A DNA stretch of 26,214 nucleotides from a virus: the IMG/VR virus record IMGVR_UViG_3300028025_000812, positions 1 to 26,214 of that record. One strand, given 5' to 3'. This document shows, one piece after another, positions 14,578-21,993 of this stretch; the first letter of the stretch is position 1; each line of letters starts with the position of its first letter. The notes beneath the pieces are model-generated. The model was not told the origin of the DNA and made no database searches. It saw only the letters and a list, made by a program, of their open reading frames with translations. The position numbers and the translations under genes were made by a program.

Positions 14578-14605
14578 TTATACTAAACATTGCAGGGAAA
14601 GTCAA
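14577..14605 (-). promoter_or_regulatory. Strong sigma70 promoter of the primase-thyX-nrdA genes
   Basis: TTGACT (14600-14605), 17-base spacer, TATAAT (14577-14582): 11 of 12 consensus bases, in the gap before the primase ATG at 14538. Two further TATAAT boxes downstream may be used as alternatives. Confidence 0.75.
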
Positions 14606-15036
14606 CCCCCGAATAACTTTGCCAAAACTGTCATATTTACGTTTGAAATTAGCCATGCTAAAACTACAACACCACCTGCAACCATCCATTTCCATTGGAA
14701 GATTTTTTTCAAATCGTCATCTTCTTTTTTATTGTGTTCATCAATCGTATGGCGCAGAGACTTAATCTCATCCATGATCCTACGCTCAGTTAATTCTATC
14801 TTATCTGATAGGTTTCTGTCAACTGTAGTAATTCGCGAATGTAGTTCTTTTACGTCTTCCACGGTATCTCTTTTTCTCTGTTCCATATCGTTGTAAATTT
14901 GCGTGACAATGCGGTCGTGATTATCGACTAGTTTTTCTATAACCTGATCCATCTTTGAGCAAAGATGGGCGATGTTGTCTACCTTTTCTTTCAGTACTTC
15001 AACATCAATCTTTAATTCAACCGCATTATCAGGCAT
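14602..15036 (-). CDS. Coiled-coil protein with C-terminal membrane anchor, 144 aa
   Basis: Residues 5-110 are a long charged coiled coil (LKIDVEVLKEKVDNIAHL through RITTVDRNLSDKIELTERR), ending in a lysine/aspartate stretch. A membrane helix follows near 117-137 (MVAGGVVVLAWLISNVNMTV). This C-tail-anchored layout resembles small phage proteins near lysis genes that may regulate holin or spanin function, but no family is recognised. It starts two bases after the previous stop. Its final codons carry the -35 box of the primase promoter, so the lysis-side and replication-side transcripts meet here. Confidence 0.8.
   Translation of the reverse strand: MPDNAVELKIDVEVLKEKVDNIAHLCSKMDQVIEKLVDNHDRIVTQIYNDMEQRKRDTVEDVKELHSRITTVDRNLSDKIELTERRIMDEIKSLRHTIDEHNKKEDDDLKKIFQWKWMVAGGVVVLAWLISNVNMTVLAKLFGG
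14793..14822 (-). promoter_or_regulatory. Possible weaker sigma70 promoter
   Basis: TTGACA (14817-14822), 18-base spacer, TAGAAT (14793-14798) inside the coiled-coil gene: 11 of 12 bases but a less favourable spacing. It could add transcription toward primase. Confidence 0.35.
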
Positions 15037-15038
15037 GA

Positions 15039-15254
15039 TTATTTCTTCGCTGGTGGTACTTCAGTACCTTCGAGTTTCTTGTGGATTTTCATTTCCTTGC
15101 ACTCTTGTACTGGTTTACCTGCTTTGTCTAGAACCGGCTTACCGTCTTTGGTAATCTTGTCTATACATACCTTCTTTGTTTCAGCGGCAACACCCATATT
15201 ATAACTGAATAATGCAAGGGATGCAAGCAAAACTGATGCAAAAATTTTCTTCAT
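15039..15254 (-). CDS. Small exported protein, 71 aa
   Basis: A signal peptide (MKKIFASVLLASLALFSYNM GVAA, cut near residue 23-24) is followed by a 47-residue lysine-rich secreted part with two cysteines (KKVCIDK, QECKEM) that could form a disulfide, and the repeat-like GKPVLDKAGKPVQE. It should act in the periplasm. The ATG has AAGGAG at good spacing and a late-promoter-like octamer 25 bases upstream. Its position beside lysis genes suggests an envelope role; no family recognised. Confidence 0.78.
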   Translation of the reverse strand: MKKIFASVLLASLALFSYNMGVAAETKKVCIDKITKDGKPVLDKAGKPVQECKEMKIHKKLEGTEVPPAKK

Positions 15255-15277
15255 TTTCGTTCTCCTTCGTTGAATTA

Positions 15278-15511
15278 CTATTTATTGGATGGTGGTATTC
15301 TAGGTGCGAAATTTTCTGATGCTGTCACACCTAGACCAATCATTATTAGATATATCATGCTTTCAAACATGAATGGCTCAACTTTATAGCCCCAAAACAA
15401 ATTAGCCATAAAAGCAATGCCGCAGAGTATAAACGCAATAAAGGTGATGACTCTCTTGCTACTCCAAGAGCCATCGATACCATCCTGCAACATGCTTTTT
15501 AAAAATGACAT
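15278..15511 (-). CDS. Two-helix membrane protein, holin candidate, 77 aa
   Basis: Two membrane helices (VITFIAFILCGIAFMANLF and FMFESMIYLIMIGLGVTA) with short charged ends, a size and topology of class II holins. The motif SSKRVITFIAF and the ending GLGVTASENFAPR occur in small phage membrane proteins I recall near endolysins. A holin would form pores that release the GH19 endolysin, encoded about 740 bases upstream in the same run. T4's own holin (T) is different, so the assignment rests on topology and context. Confidence 0.7.
   Translation of the reverse strand: MSFLKSMLQDGIDGSWSSKRVITFIAFILCGIAFMANLFWGYKVEPFMFESMIYLIMIGLGVTASENFAPRIPPSNK
15279..15286 (-). promoter_or_regulatory. Late-promoter-like octamer
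   Basis: AATAAATA, one base from the T4 late consensus TATAAATA. It overlaps the holin-candidate stop codon and lies 25 bases before the ATG of the small exported protein. Confidence 0.3.
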
Positions 15512-15512
15512 A

Positions 15513-15980
15513 TTAAATCTCAGGCTGTGGTGCTGGCGCAGGTGCTAACTTGCCACCAAACCCAGTAATCACTTGTGGTGGTTGACCAGGCTGTGATACT
15601 GTTACATTGAATGTAGGCTCTGATCTTTCTGTTCTTGGAGGCGCAGTCATTGCTTTCTTTGTCTCTGCGAAGTTTTCATTAGCCAATTTTTGTGCGGCTA
15701 ACATTGCTTCTTGATCTTCTTTCTTACCGCCTGCTAACATGATACCAGATAGAGTACCTGTCAAGAATGTGGCGATAGGAACAATCAATTCAAAAAACTT
15801 CTGATCGATTGGAGAGATAGCATTGAGCGGTTGTGTCACAAAAATTAGTGAGTATAGCACAACAAACACGATGCCTGTTAGTGTGAGTGATAAGCAGACG
15901 CCGATAAAAAATTTCAGACGCGCCATTAATTGGTCTTCAGTATACACGAATGATTCACCTTTCAGATTATTATTTTCCAC
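15513..15980 (-). CDS. Two-helix membrane protein with proline-rich tail, 155 aa
   Basis: Helices at about 24-50 (FFIGVCLSLTLTGIVFVVLY) and 62-85 (FFELIVPIATFLTGTLSGIM), then a charged linker and an Ala/Pro-rich end (KLAPAPAPQPE). The start is a GTG at 15980, supported by AAGGAG six bases upstream; it overlaps the previous gene by 11 bases. An ATG at residue 19 would delete the cytoplasmic start but keep both helices. It may be part of the holin/antiholin set or a membrane scaffold; the family is not known to me. Confidence 0.75.
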   Translation of the reverse strand: MENNNLKGESFVYTEDQLMARLKFFIGVCLSLTLTGIVFVVLYSLIFVTQPLNAISPIDQKFFELIVPIATFLTGTLSGIMLAGGKKEDQEAMLAAQKLANENFAETKKAMTAPPRTERSEPTFNVTVSQPGQPPQVITGFGGKLAPAPAPQPEI

Positions 15981-16251
15981 ATTGTACTCCTTGTGTTGGT
16001 TGCGGCTGTGTGCCTTGCGGTAGTTGATCCGCAGGCATCCCTAATCTTGGGTCACGCTGACCCTTAAATACATGCTCAGGGCATGTTCTAGTCACATCAC
16101 ACAAAGGTTTCTGACAAAAATCCTTGTCCCAATTTTTTGGGTCTTGACAAGGGTATCTAAATCTATCTCCCCCGAAAATCGCTATAAACAAAGGTAAAAT
16201 TAATAGTACAGTTAAGTACTTGAACATCTTTCTGTCGTTTGGTGCAGACAT
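15970..16251 (-). CDS. Cysteine-rich membrane-anchored protein, 93 aa
   Basis: One N-terminal helix (YLTVLLILPLFIAIF), then a cysteine-rich part (YPCQDPKNWDKDFCQKPLC, then RTCPEH) and a proline/glutamine tail. A small protein with the same 'FR-PCQDP-NW-K--C--P-C' pattern is common in T4-like cyanophages and their relatives, with unknown function. Five cysteines suggest periplasmic disulfides. It begins immediately after the endolysin stop and has a GGGGGT purine run as a ribosome-binding site. Confidence 0.82.
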   Translation of the reverse strand: MSAPNDRKMFKYLTVLLILPLFIAIFGGDRFRYPCQDPKNWDKDFCQKPLCDVTRTCPEHVFKGQRDPRLGMPADQLPQGTQPQPTQGVQCGK

Positions 16252-16875
16252 TTATACCCCCAATACATGTAGGGCGTGTTCATAGTGTTTAATTCGATCT
16301 TCAAGACCAATTGTACCGCCGTTAATTCTTTTAGTCAATGTGACAATATCTCCTGCATCTGCCCATTGATTTAACTTGTTTGTTTCCCAGAACCAACATG
16401 CAGACTGAGCCGCACCTTCAAATGTTCCGAGATATTCTGTTGCTTCTTCAGGCGTAATTTCTAAAGAAGCCGCGAACCATGTATAGTTCTGGCGACCAGT
16501 CAACTGAATCAGGCCACGACCACAATATCTGTAGCCATCGCCAGACTCTTCAGGTCCGTTACCCATACGATTTGCGTAAACTCTATTTGCAATCGCTTCT
16601 TGCTTATTAGGCATTGAAGCATAGCGTTGTGCTATTGCATCGTCTGGAAAGTACTTAGGAAAAATCTTTCTAAGACTTGCGGCACGATAGTTTAGATTCT
16701 CTTTGAGAACCATGAAGCCTCCAGATTCGTGGGCGCATTGTGCAACAAATGCCGCGATTCTTTGTGGCGTGTTAATTTCGTAGTCTGGTAGTAATTGAGA
16801 CAATGCTTTGTGCCAATGTTCCACATATGGGTTCTTTGGCAACAACTGTTTCAATTGTGCTAGTGTTAATTCCAT
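16252..16875 (-). CDS. Endolysin, glycoside hydrolase family 19 (chitinase-like)
   Basis: 207 residues. A GH19-fold muramidase/endolysin that cleaves the peptidoglycan sugar backbone. Family signatures: AAFVAQCAHESGGF with catalytic E50, ENLNY with second acid E59, RYCGRGLIQLTGRQNY (116-131), and TKRINGG near the end. No signal peptide or membrane anchor, so release should depend on a holin. The ATG has AGGAGA at good spacing. It follows the spanin pair by eight bases and contains a sigma70-like promoter (16310-16338) near its 3' end. Confidence 0.92.
   Translation of the reverse strand: MELTLAQLKQLLPKNPYVEHWHKALSQLLPDYEINTPQRIAAFVAQCAHESGGFMVLKENLNYRAASLRKIFPKYFPDDAIAQRYASMPNKQEAIANRVYANRMGNGPEESGDGYRYCGRGLIQLTGRQNYTWFAASLEITPEEATEYLGTFEGAAQSACWFWETNKLNQWADAGDIVTLTKRINGGTIGLEDRIKHYEHALHVLGV
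16310..16338 (-). promoter_or_regulatory. Sigma70-type promoter inside the endolysin gene
   Basis: TTGACT (16333-16338), 17-base spacer, TACAAT (16310-16315): 10 of 12 consensus bases. It would drive the small membrane-protein genes that follow. Confidence 0.45.
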
Positions 16876-16883
16876 TTGCTCTC

Positions 16884-17147
16884 CTATTTAATGTCGAATG
16901 TTTTTTTCTGCTGATTATACCAATCAATCCATGCTTCATTTTTCAATGAGCATTCATGATAGAGAGTATAATTCTGAGTTACAGACTTTATCACTTCGCT
17001 AAGAAGTGGATCGTCTTTCTCAATTCTTTTCAACTCAGGACATGGTTTTAGAAGAGTTTCTGGTGCGTCAGGAAACTTACGCTTCACTGGCACAACAGTA
17101 CTGCAACCTGATAACATAATTATCATCGCAACTAGAAGGTATTTCAT
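16884..17147 (-). CDS. Outer-membrane spanin lipoprotein (Rz1-like), 87 aa
   Basis: A lipoprotein signal ends in the lipobox L-S-G-C (MKYLLVAMIIMLSGCSTVVP, lipidated C15). The mature part has a proline segment (KFPDAPETLLKPCPEL) and an aromatic end (WIDWYNQQKKTF). O-spanins anchor to the outer membrane and bind the inner-membrane spanin to fuse the membranes at the last step of lysis. The start overlaps the stop of the i-spanin candidate by four bases (ATGA), the usual order for a two-component spanin with separated genes. Confidence 0.82.
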   Translation of the reverse strand: MKYLLVAMIIMLSGCSTVVPVKRKFPDAPETLLKPCPELKRIEKDDPLLSEVIKSVTQNYTLYHECSLKNEAWIDWYNQQKKTFDIK

Positions 17148-17581
17148 TTCTTTACTCCCTCTGCCGCTTTATTTACTGCCGATACTGCTTCCTTAGGAAT
17201 TTCACATTTAGAATCGTACTTCACTACTTCCCTGTCAACGTAACGAACAATATCATCGCCTCGTTCACGAACAACTTGCGTTTTCGTTACAACTTTCTCT
17301 ACAACTTGAACATTGACTTGCTGTGATTTTGCCTCTGCTTGTGCAACTTTCACCTCTAGTTCTTTTACTTTTGCAAGCCATGCTTCTTCATTGGCTATGG
17401 ACCCTGCCATGTAAACGCCAATGACAATAAAAACGATTGACACCAACTGTATTGGTGTCTTGTACATATAAACGGCAGGTATAGGTATGAATCTAAGTAA
17501 GTATGTAGTTGCAAATCCAATGATCCCTACAAACAAAATTGCATAGAATATCCAGAATGGTAGCCATTGCAATATCCACAT
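17144..17581 (-). CDS. Inner-membrane spanin candidate (Rz-like), 145 aa
   Basis: Two membrane helices (WLPFWIFYAILFVGIIGFAT and PIQLVSIVFIVIGVYMAGSI) followed by a long coiled coil (WLAKVKELEVKVAQAEAKSQ onward) and a C-terminal segment KCEIPKEAVSAVNKAAEG. A periplasmic coiled coil anchored in the inner membrane and followed directly by a lipoprotein gene fits the i-spanin/o-spanin pair. Classical Rz has one helix, so the second helix is unusual and the topology needs both ends on the periplasmic side. The ATG has AAGGTG upstream. Confidence 0.78.
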   Translation of the reverse strand: MWILQWLPFWIFYAILFVGIIGFATTYLLRFIPIPAVYMYKTPIQLVSIVFIVIGVYMAGSIANEEAWLAKVKELEVKVAQAEAKSQQVNVQVVEKVVTKTQVVRERGDDIVRYVDREVVKYDSKCEIPKEAVSAVNKAAEGVKK

Positions 17582-17589
17582 ATAACACC

Positions 17590-18249
17590 TTACTCTTTAA
17601 ACATTCCGCCTCTACCGTATCTCAAAAAAATCATTGCACCAGTCTTATCATCTTGAAGGATGATAGGCTTCTTTGGGTACTTGCGGCCGTATTCACGAAT
17701 CGCATTTCCCAGATCATCATTTCCCACATACTTTTCATACTTGAGATATTTTCTTTTACCTAGTCTTGCTTTTAGATAACGCTCTGTATCAACTACAAAT
17801 ACGTCACTATTTGCAAAACGGCGCATCATGTACTTGGGTGGGCGTGGAGGATCACCTGTGATACCTGCAACACCACCTGCACTTACTGAGTTAGCGGCTA
17901 CATCTTCAGTAAGATATTCACCGCTATTGATAAACGCTTCCCACTTCTCATCAAGATTTTCTTCAGTTAAATCTTTGCCTTCTTTGATCAAGAACAATGC
18001 CGCGGCATATGATGCAAATTTAGTCTTGCCTCCTGGCACTAGTGCAAGTAACTTTTTCAATTTGATCATTAATACGTCAAACGTAGTCAATGATTCTTGC
18101 TCTGCCATTGTGCGTCTATCTGAACCTTTTTTTAAAATGTTTCCTTCAGCATCAATCACACCGAGTTTGTATGCTTCCCAATCGGTAAATGGTTGCGTCA
18201 ATCTACGCAAGATTCGATACACAACATATAAATCTACTAAGTTTGCCAT
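17590..18249 (-). CDS. Conserved T4-like phage protein of unknown function, 219 aa
   Basis: 219 residues. The N-terminal half (YRILRRLTQPFTDWEAYKLG, then GVIDAEGN, DVLMIKLKKLLALVPGGKTK, FASYAAALFLIKEG) is a strongly conserved block in marine T4-like phages, where it sits among virion and lysis genes. A flexible Gly/Ala/Pro hinge (SAGGVAGITGDPPRPP) follows, then a basic C-terminal half (ERYLKARLGKRKYLKYEKY). No enzyme motif seen; it could be a virion-associated protein. The start overlaps the previous gene by 13 bases. Confidence 0.85.
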   Translation of the reverse strand: MANLVDLYVVYRILRRLTQPFTDWEAYKLGVIDAEGNILKKGSDRRTMAEQESLTTFDVLMIKLKKLLALVPGGKTKFASYAAALFLIKEGKDLTEENLDEKWEAFINSGEYLTEDVAANSVSAGGVAGITGDPPRPPKYMMRRFANSDVFVVDTERYLKARLGKRKYLKYEKYVGNDDLGNAIREYGRKYPKKPIILQDDKTGAMIFLRYGRGGMFKE

Positions 18250-18596
18250 ACTCTTTTTTGTATCTCTTTTAATAAGTGATCATCATACAAAACTTCTTTG
18301 TTTGCAATATAGCCTAAGAAAATCAAAAAACTATCCAAAATGTATTTGTTCTTATCGCCTATCTTAAACCTCAGCATATTAACAGTTGCTTCTACACCAA
18401 AAACATTTGAGAGAAAGATAATATGATTTAAAATCAATCTTTCTCTCAACTCGTCTTTTTCTGCGTACTTGTTAATGAGTCTCTTAATGTACTTGATTTT
18501 ATTCAAGTCTTCAAGATACTCTAGTACGGATATGCAATTAGGATTTCTGTAATTGTTAATTGCATACTCATCAAATTCATCTTCATTCCGAATCAT
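18237..18596 (-). CDS. Conserved T4-like phage protein of unknown function, 119 aa
   Basis: 119 residues, all-helical by composition, with the pattern DEYAINNYRNPNCISVLEYL, then RLILNHIIFLSNVFGVEATV. This small family recurs in T4-like cyanophages just beside the preceding conserved gene, so the two probably act together; the role is unknown. The ATG follows the previous stop within two bases. Confidence 0.85.
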   Translation of the reverse strand: MIRNEDEFDEYAINNYRNPNCISVLEYLEDLNKIKYIKRLINKYAEKDELRERLILNHIIFLSNVFGVEATVNMLRFKIGDKNKYILDSFLIFLGYIANKEVLYDDHLLKEIQKRVWQT

Positions 18597-18597
18597 T

Positions 18598-19158
18598 TTA
18601 GAAGCCGGTTAATGTAGCCCTCAGGATCGAATTTGCGCCAGTAGAACCAACCGCAACATAAATGTAGTTGGAATCCCAACCAATCTCACCTGTGTTCCAA
18701 CCCTCTGCGGCTGCATTTGATGTAGCAACAGAACTAATACCACGAATACGAATCTTGCTATCGTTTACGTCAAATGCAACGGTAGGCGTATTAGTTTTAA
18801 CACCGATTCGATTGTTCATTGCATCAACAAAGAACATATTGGTTTGTGTATCAGATTCGATGCGAGTGTTACTTGCAGTACCGTCTTCGTTAATTACAAC
18901 GCCTGCGGTAAATGTAGAACCTGATGGTGCTGTAACAATAACTGTGTTACCACCAATCTTTGTCGTGCCGGTTGCTGATGAAGTATTTGCAGTAATATCA
19001 ATATTGCTGAATACTGTCTGTGCTGATTCGCCAAACAAGTCACCGAGTTCAATCTTCTTCGAGACTGGTGTGCCTGATGGATCATCAACGATCAACAACA
19101 AATCTGTATTTGCTGGCGCTGTTAATGCTGTTAGTTGCGTGACTTTTTTATCTGCCAT
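18598..19158 (-). CDS. Virion structural (fibre-type) protein, 186 aa
   Basis: Starts ADKKVTQLTALTAPANTDLL followed by LIVDDPSGTPVSKKI, the standard opening of fibre and appendage proteins in marine T4-like phages. The middle is Thr/Ser/Gly/Ala-rich beta sequence. NMFFVDAMNNRIGVKTNTPT followed by VAFDV is the 'RVGIGTxxPxxxLDV'-type repeat seen before fibre tips. The end (GEIGWDSNYIYVAVG) is a common fibre ending. It is probably a trimeric beta-structured virion component. The ATG has AGGAGAAAAAG. Membership in the virion is inferred from sequence type. Confidence 0.82.
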   Translation of the reverse strand: MADKKVTQLTALTAPANTDLLLIVDDPSGTPVSKKIELGDLFGESAQTVFSNIDITANTSSATGTTKIGGNTVIVTAPSGSTFTAGVVINEDGTASNTRIESDTQTNMFFVDAMNNRIGVKTNTPTVAFDVNDSKIRIRGISSVATSNAAAEGWNTGEIGWDSNYIYVAVGSTGANSILRATLTGF

Positions 19159-19229
19159 CTTTTTCTCCTATATCTTATAAACCCCATTGAAGGGGAATGC
19201 TACTCCTGGGACTCAGGCCAATGTGTCGA

Positions 19230-19715
19230 TTAACTATCTGCGGCGATAGTGTCATCTGGTGCATCGGATGTAACTGCTGAAGACATTACAACTAGTGGTT
19301 CTGTCTTGTAGCGTGTTGTTCCGTGCATGTCTGTATAAGTGACGAATTTAGTCCAACCTGGTGTGTTGATACCGCGAGCCTTGTTTGCGGCAAGTGACGC
19401 TTCAGTATCGTCAACACCGATGATGTTATTTGAAGCAATTTCAGCCGCAGTAACATACTTAGGTACGTCTTGACCAGTAATCGTTGCGCCGGTCTGGTTT
19501 GCACCATCCCATGCAGTAGCAATAGTCAATGAGTTAGCCGCAGAAATTGCAGTAACCTGTCTACGCTTACCAGCGATAACTAGCGCATCGCCAATATCTA
19601 TTTCGGTTATAAATGTTGCTGTATTGCTTCCCGTAACTGTAGTTGTTGCTACAGAGTTGCTTACGTTAGCAGTACCCGTGATTGAATATGAATCTCTTGT
19701 TCCCCATAGTGCCAT
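19230..19715 (-). CDS. Virion structural protein of T4-like marine phages, 161 aa
   Basis: Begins MALWGTRDSYSITGTANVSN and ends with PGWTKFVTYTDMHGTTRYKT, then EPLVVM and DDTIAADS. This start and end are characteristic of a small structural protein found by many T4-like cyanophages beside neck and tail genes. The N-terminal half is a beta-rich module (TGTATFxTEI-type) like head-fibre beta-barrels. The ATG has AAGGAG upstream and an exact TATAAATA late promoter about 55 bases before it. Confidence 0.85.
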   Translation of the reverse strand: MALWGTRDSYSITGTANVSNSVATTTVTGSNTATFITEIDIGDALVIAGKRRQVTAISAANSLTIATAWDGANQTGATITGQDVPKYVTAAEIASNNIIGVDDTEASLAANKARGINTPGWTKFVTYTDMHGTTRYKTEPLVVMSSAVTSDAPDDTIAADS

Positions 19716-19728
19716 GGTTTTTCTCCTT

Positions 19729-20214
19729 TTAGTATCCTAATTTTCTAAGTTCGGAAATCGTTCTCATTGTATTTATATGTCGAATTCCAATGCCGCCCTT
19801 TGCGACCCATTCATCGATGTTTTTTACATGATCATCGATTAATAGATTTGGTTTACCATCAACTGTAAGAGCATAATTCTGCTTTTGTTCTCTAGGAACT
19901 AGATGAATTTCCTTTACAGTACCTAAATGCTTGCGTATCCATTCAATCTTTTCTGGTCTGCAAGTGTTCATCCTCTTGGATGGTGTAGAAAGAATTGCTG
20001 GATTGTAGGGTTTGATGAATCTCCACAACGCAAGCCCATCAGGCATTGGTTGTAGGTTTGCCCAAAACTTAGGCACTTTTTTCATCGCCTCCCACTTCTC
20101 TTCTTTTCCTGCATGAACAAAGTCAGGCAGCCCTTGCTGTCTGAGTGCTTCGTTCGCACCACCCATGAAGTTGACAAGGACTTGGTCCATGTCGCAGTAA
20201 ATTTCTGGTAGCAT
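19729..20214 (-). CDS. HAD-family 5'(3')-deoxyribonucleotidase-like protein, 161 aa
   Basis: NT5C-type HAD phosphatase. Motif I is YCDMDQVLVNF (nucleophile D8, acid D10), motif II is ILSTPS (S76), the lysine region is REQKQNYA, and motif IV is NLLIDDHVKNIDEW (D127/D128). Such enzymes remove phosphate from deoxynucleoside monophosphates and could trim dNMP pools from degraded host DNA; substrate specificity is inference. The ATG at 20214 is chosen because a homologous start at the first strand is expected; a TTG ten codons upstream lies inside the previous gene. No clear ribosome-binding site. A late promoter for the next gene lies inside it. Confidence 0.87.
   Translation of the reverse strand: MLPEIYCDMDQVLVNFMGGANEALRQQGLPDFVHAGKEEKWEAMKKVPKFWANLQPMPDGLALWRFIKPYNPAILSTPSKRMNTCRPEKIEWIRKHLGTVKEIHLVPREQKQNYALTVDGKPNLLIDDHVKNIDEWVAKGGIGIRHINTMRTISELRKLGY
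19770..19777 (-). promoter_or_regulatory. T4-type late promoter before a virion gene
   Basis: Exact TATAAATA on the minus strand, within the end of the nucleotidase gene and about 55 bases before the ATG at 19715 of the small virion protein. Confidence 0.65.
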
Positions 20215-20215
20215 T

Positions 20216-21523
20216 TTATTTGTTGTCGCTAATCTCAGGGTCAATCTTAATTGGCTCTTGCTTACCGCTTAGTGTCTCGCCCTTTTTAACTGCTTTCTGC
20301 TTTGCGGATGCTTCTTTGCCGTTGTCTTCTTTTTTGTCTTCTTTTTCGTTGATGGATACATTACCAACTGTTTTCATTTTGATGTTGGTTTTGATTCCCA
20401 TCTTTGCAAAAGCCTTTTCGAATTTCTTTGCAAGCGGCTTGCCTCCAGACTTAAACTCTGGATATTCTTTCTTCTCGTCTTCTTCTTTTCGCAATGATTG
20501 CTGTTGCTTTGACATTGCTTCGCGTTCTTTTTCATGCTTCAAACGCAATTGAGTAGACTTGAGCCTTGCTTGCGCTCTTTTGACTGCATCGGTTGCATCG
20601 CCAGTTCCGCGAATAGAGGTGCCACCACCCTCTGCTTCTTTAATATCTTTTTTAAACTTTGTAGCAAGCCACTTCTTTGTGCCTTCTGGTTCTAATTTAT
20701 TTGCTGGAGTTTTTACATCTTCTGGATGTTTCTCTTCAGCCTTCATCTTTTTTCTAGCGGCTATTGCGGCCAGTTTTGCACGTTTTGCGGCGGCTTCTTT
20801 ATCGTGTGGTTTGTCGCTTGACCTAACATCTTTGTCGTATGCGTCTTCTTCTTTCATATCTTTTGGCTTCTTACCAGCCTTCTTCATAGCGATTGCAATA
20901 GCGGCTTGCTGTGCTGGTGATGCGGCTTCATTTTTAGGTACACAATTTGGTACCATCTTGTCGCCCTTCTTTTTCATACCCTCTTGTTTGTGAGTATCCC
21001 AACATGCTTCTTCTATAGATTCAATGTACATGTTCAATTCATACTTTTGATTGTCCATATTGTACACTTGAAGGTGCAATGCTTTCTTAGATTCTTTACC
21101 ATCTTTTTTTAACTTAATAGAGAATGAATTTGTTTTACCAGATGATGGCTTCTTAGGACCAGTAGCAACTTTGTCGTGCCAGTCATCCATGTCTACTTCA
21201 AAGCCACGCTTCTCTGCTTGTTTGATAGCCGTCTGTACTGCTGAAGAATAATCTTTGTGATAAATTTCATATCCACTTGCAGACTTTGCTTCTTCAAGGT
21301 CCACTTCTTCTTTTTTCATAGCGGCGCGATTCACACGATTCTGTGCAAGTCCAGAAACGAATTTAATCTTTGCACCCGCAAGTGATTTAAGATTGTCAAT
21401 ATGCATTTTGTCAAGCATAGCAATTAATTGCTTATACTCTGGACCTGACGGATCGATTGTGCTAATCTTTCCGTATTCATCTCGCATCTTAGCGAGTTGT
21501 TGTGATGTGAATGCGTTTTTCAT
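20216..21523 (-). CDS. Charged mosaic protein, possibly head-internal, 435 aa
   Basis: 435 residues, about a third Lys/Glu/Ala. An N-terminal helical domain (AFTSQQLAKMRDEYGKI) is followed by a folded alpha/beta module at about 80-170 (SASGYEIYHKDYSSAVQTAI through LHLQVYNMDNQKYELNMYIE). Next comes a short motif (CWDTHKQEGMKKKGDKMVPN, then C), and from 200 on long Lys/Ala/Glu-rich coiled or disordered sequence. Similar mosaics occur in uncultured marine myoviruses near head genes, without function. Three L/I-x-E-A sites (76-79, 170-173, 294-297) match the T4 head-protease rule, so it may be a scaffold or internal protein processed during maturation; this is inference. Confidence 0.8.
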   Translation of the reverse strand: MKNAFTSQQLAKMRDEYGKISTIDPSGPEYKQLIAMLDKMHIDNLKSLAGAKIKFVSGLAQNRVNRAAMKKEEVDLEEAKSASGYEIYHKDYSSAVQTAIKQAEKRGFEVDMDDWHDKVATGPKKPSSGKTNSFSIKLKKDGKESKKALHLQVYNMDNQKYELNMYIESIEEACWDTHKQEGMKKKGDKMVPNCVPKNEAASPAQQAAIAIAMKKAGKKPKDMKEEDAYDKDVRSSDKPHDKEAAAKRAKLAAIAARKKMKAEEKHPEDVKTPANKLEPEGTKKWLATKFKKDIKEAEGGGTSIRGTGDATDAVKRAQARLKSTQLRLKHEKEREAMSKQQQSLRKEEDEKKEYPEFKSGGKPLAKKFEKAFAKMGIKTNIKMKTVGNVSINEKEDKKEDNGKEASAKQKAVKKGETLSGKQEPIKIDPEISDNK

Positions 21524-21991
21524 TTATTTCTTCTCGTTAAGTGAATTGATGAAATCCAAATCCTCTTGAGTTAGTTCGTAGTCTTCCTTCTGAGGTGCGC
21601 TTTGTGCTTTACCTTTTACAAGTTTGCCTTTGGCTTGAACAGCCGCAAGACGGGCAGCCTTGTCGCTGTGACCTGGCAATAGACTTGTCATTGGCACTTT
21701 ACCTTCTGGACCTTTACGCTCATTATCTGGATTGTCGTAGCCTTTGCCTTTTACAACTGCTTCGTCAGTCTGTTCTACTTCTTCGTTTTTTGCTTTGTGT
21801 GCGGCATCTAGATCGTTGAAGAATTTCTTCTTTTCGTCAGGAGTCAAATCGCCCAAAGACTTAATACCTTTCTTAGCCATGTGTGCTTTGACTTTGGCTT
21901 GATACTCAGTCTCTTCTTCAATTGATTTTGTAACGTAATCCACAAGAGATTGTGGTACGCCAAATTTTTGTGCTAATGTTGTTGGTTTCAT
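21524..21991 (-). CDS. Charged small protein of the same mosaic group, 155 aa
   Basis: 155 residues. A short helical start (TLAQKFGVPQSLVDYVTKSI) leads to a recognisable module, YQAKVKAHMAKKGIKSLGDL through KKKFFNDLDAAHKAKNEEVE, that recurs in other phage proteins of this type. A disordered, lysine-rich tail ends in an acidic helix (YELTQEDLDFINSLNEKK). It abuts the 435-residue gene (TAAATG) and shares its composition, so the two probably have related roles in the head. The ATG has AGAGGAA upstream. No catalytic motif. Confidence 0.78.
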   Translation of the reverse strand: MKPTTLAQKFGVPQSLVDYVTKSIEEETEYQAKVKAHMAKKGIKSLGDLTPDEKKKFFNDLDAAHKAKNEEVEQTDEAVVKGKGYDNPDNERKGPEGKVPMTSLLPGHSDKAARLAAVQAKGKLVKGKAQSAPQKEDYELTQEDLDFINSLNEKK

Positions 21992-21993
21992 TT

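Noticed and set aside
19182-19195. CCCC-loop-GGGG hairpin followed by TTT in the 71-base gap between two virion genes (possible terminator)
   Set aside because: The stem is only four base pairs and the T run is three, too weak to call; a second small CCTG/CAGG hairpin nearby is also weak.
20220-20993. Long plus-strand open frames opposite the charged 435-residue gene
   Set aside because: Their Ser/Phe/Leu-rich translations are the antisense of Lys/Glu-rich coding sequence, with no ribosome-binding site and no family pattern.
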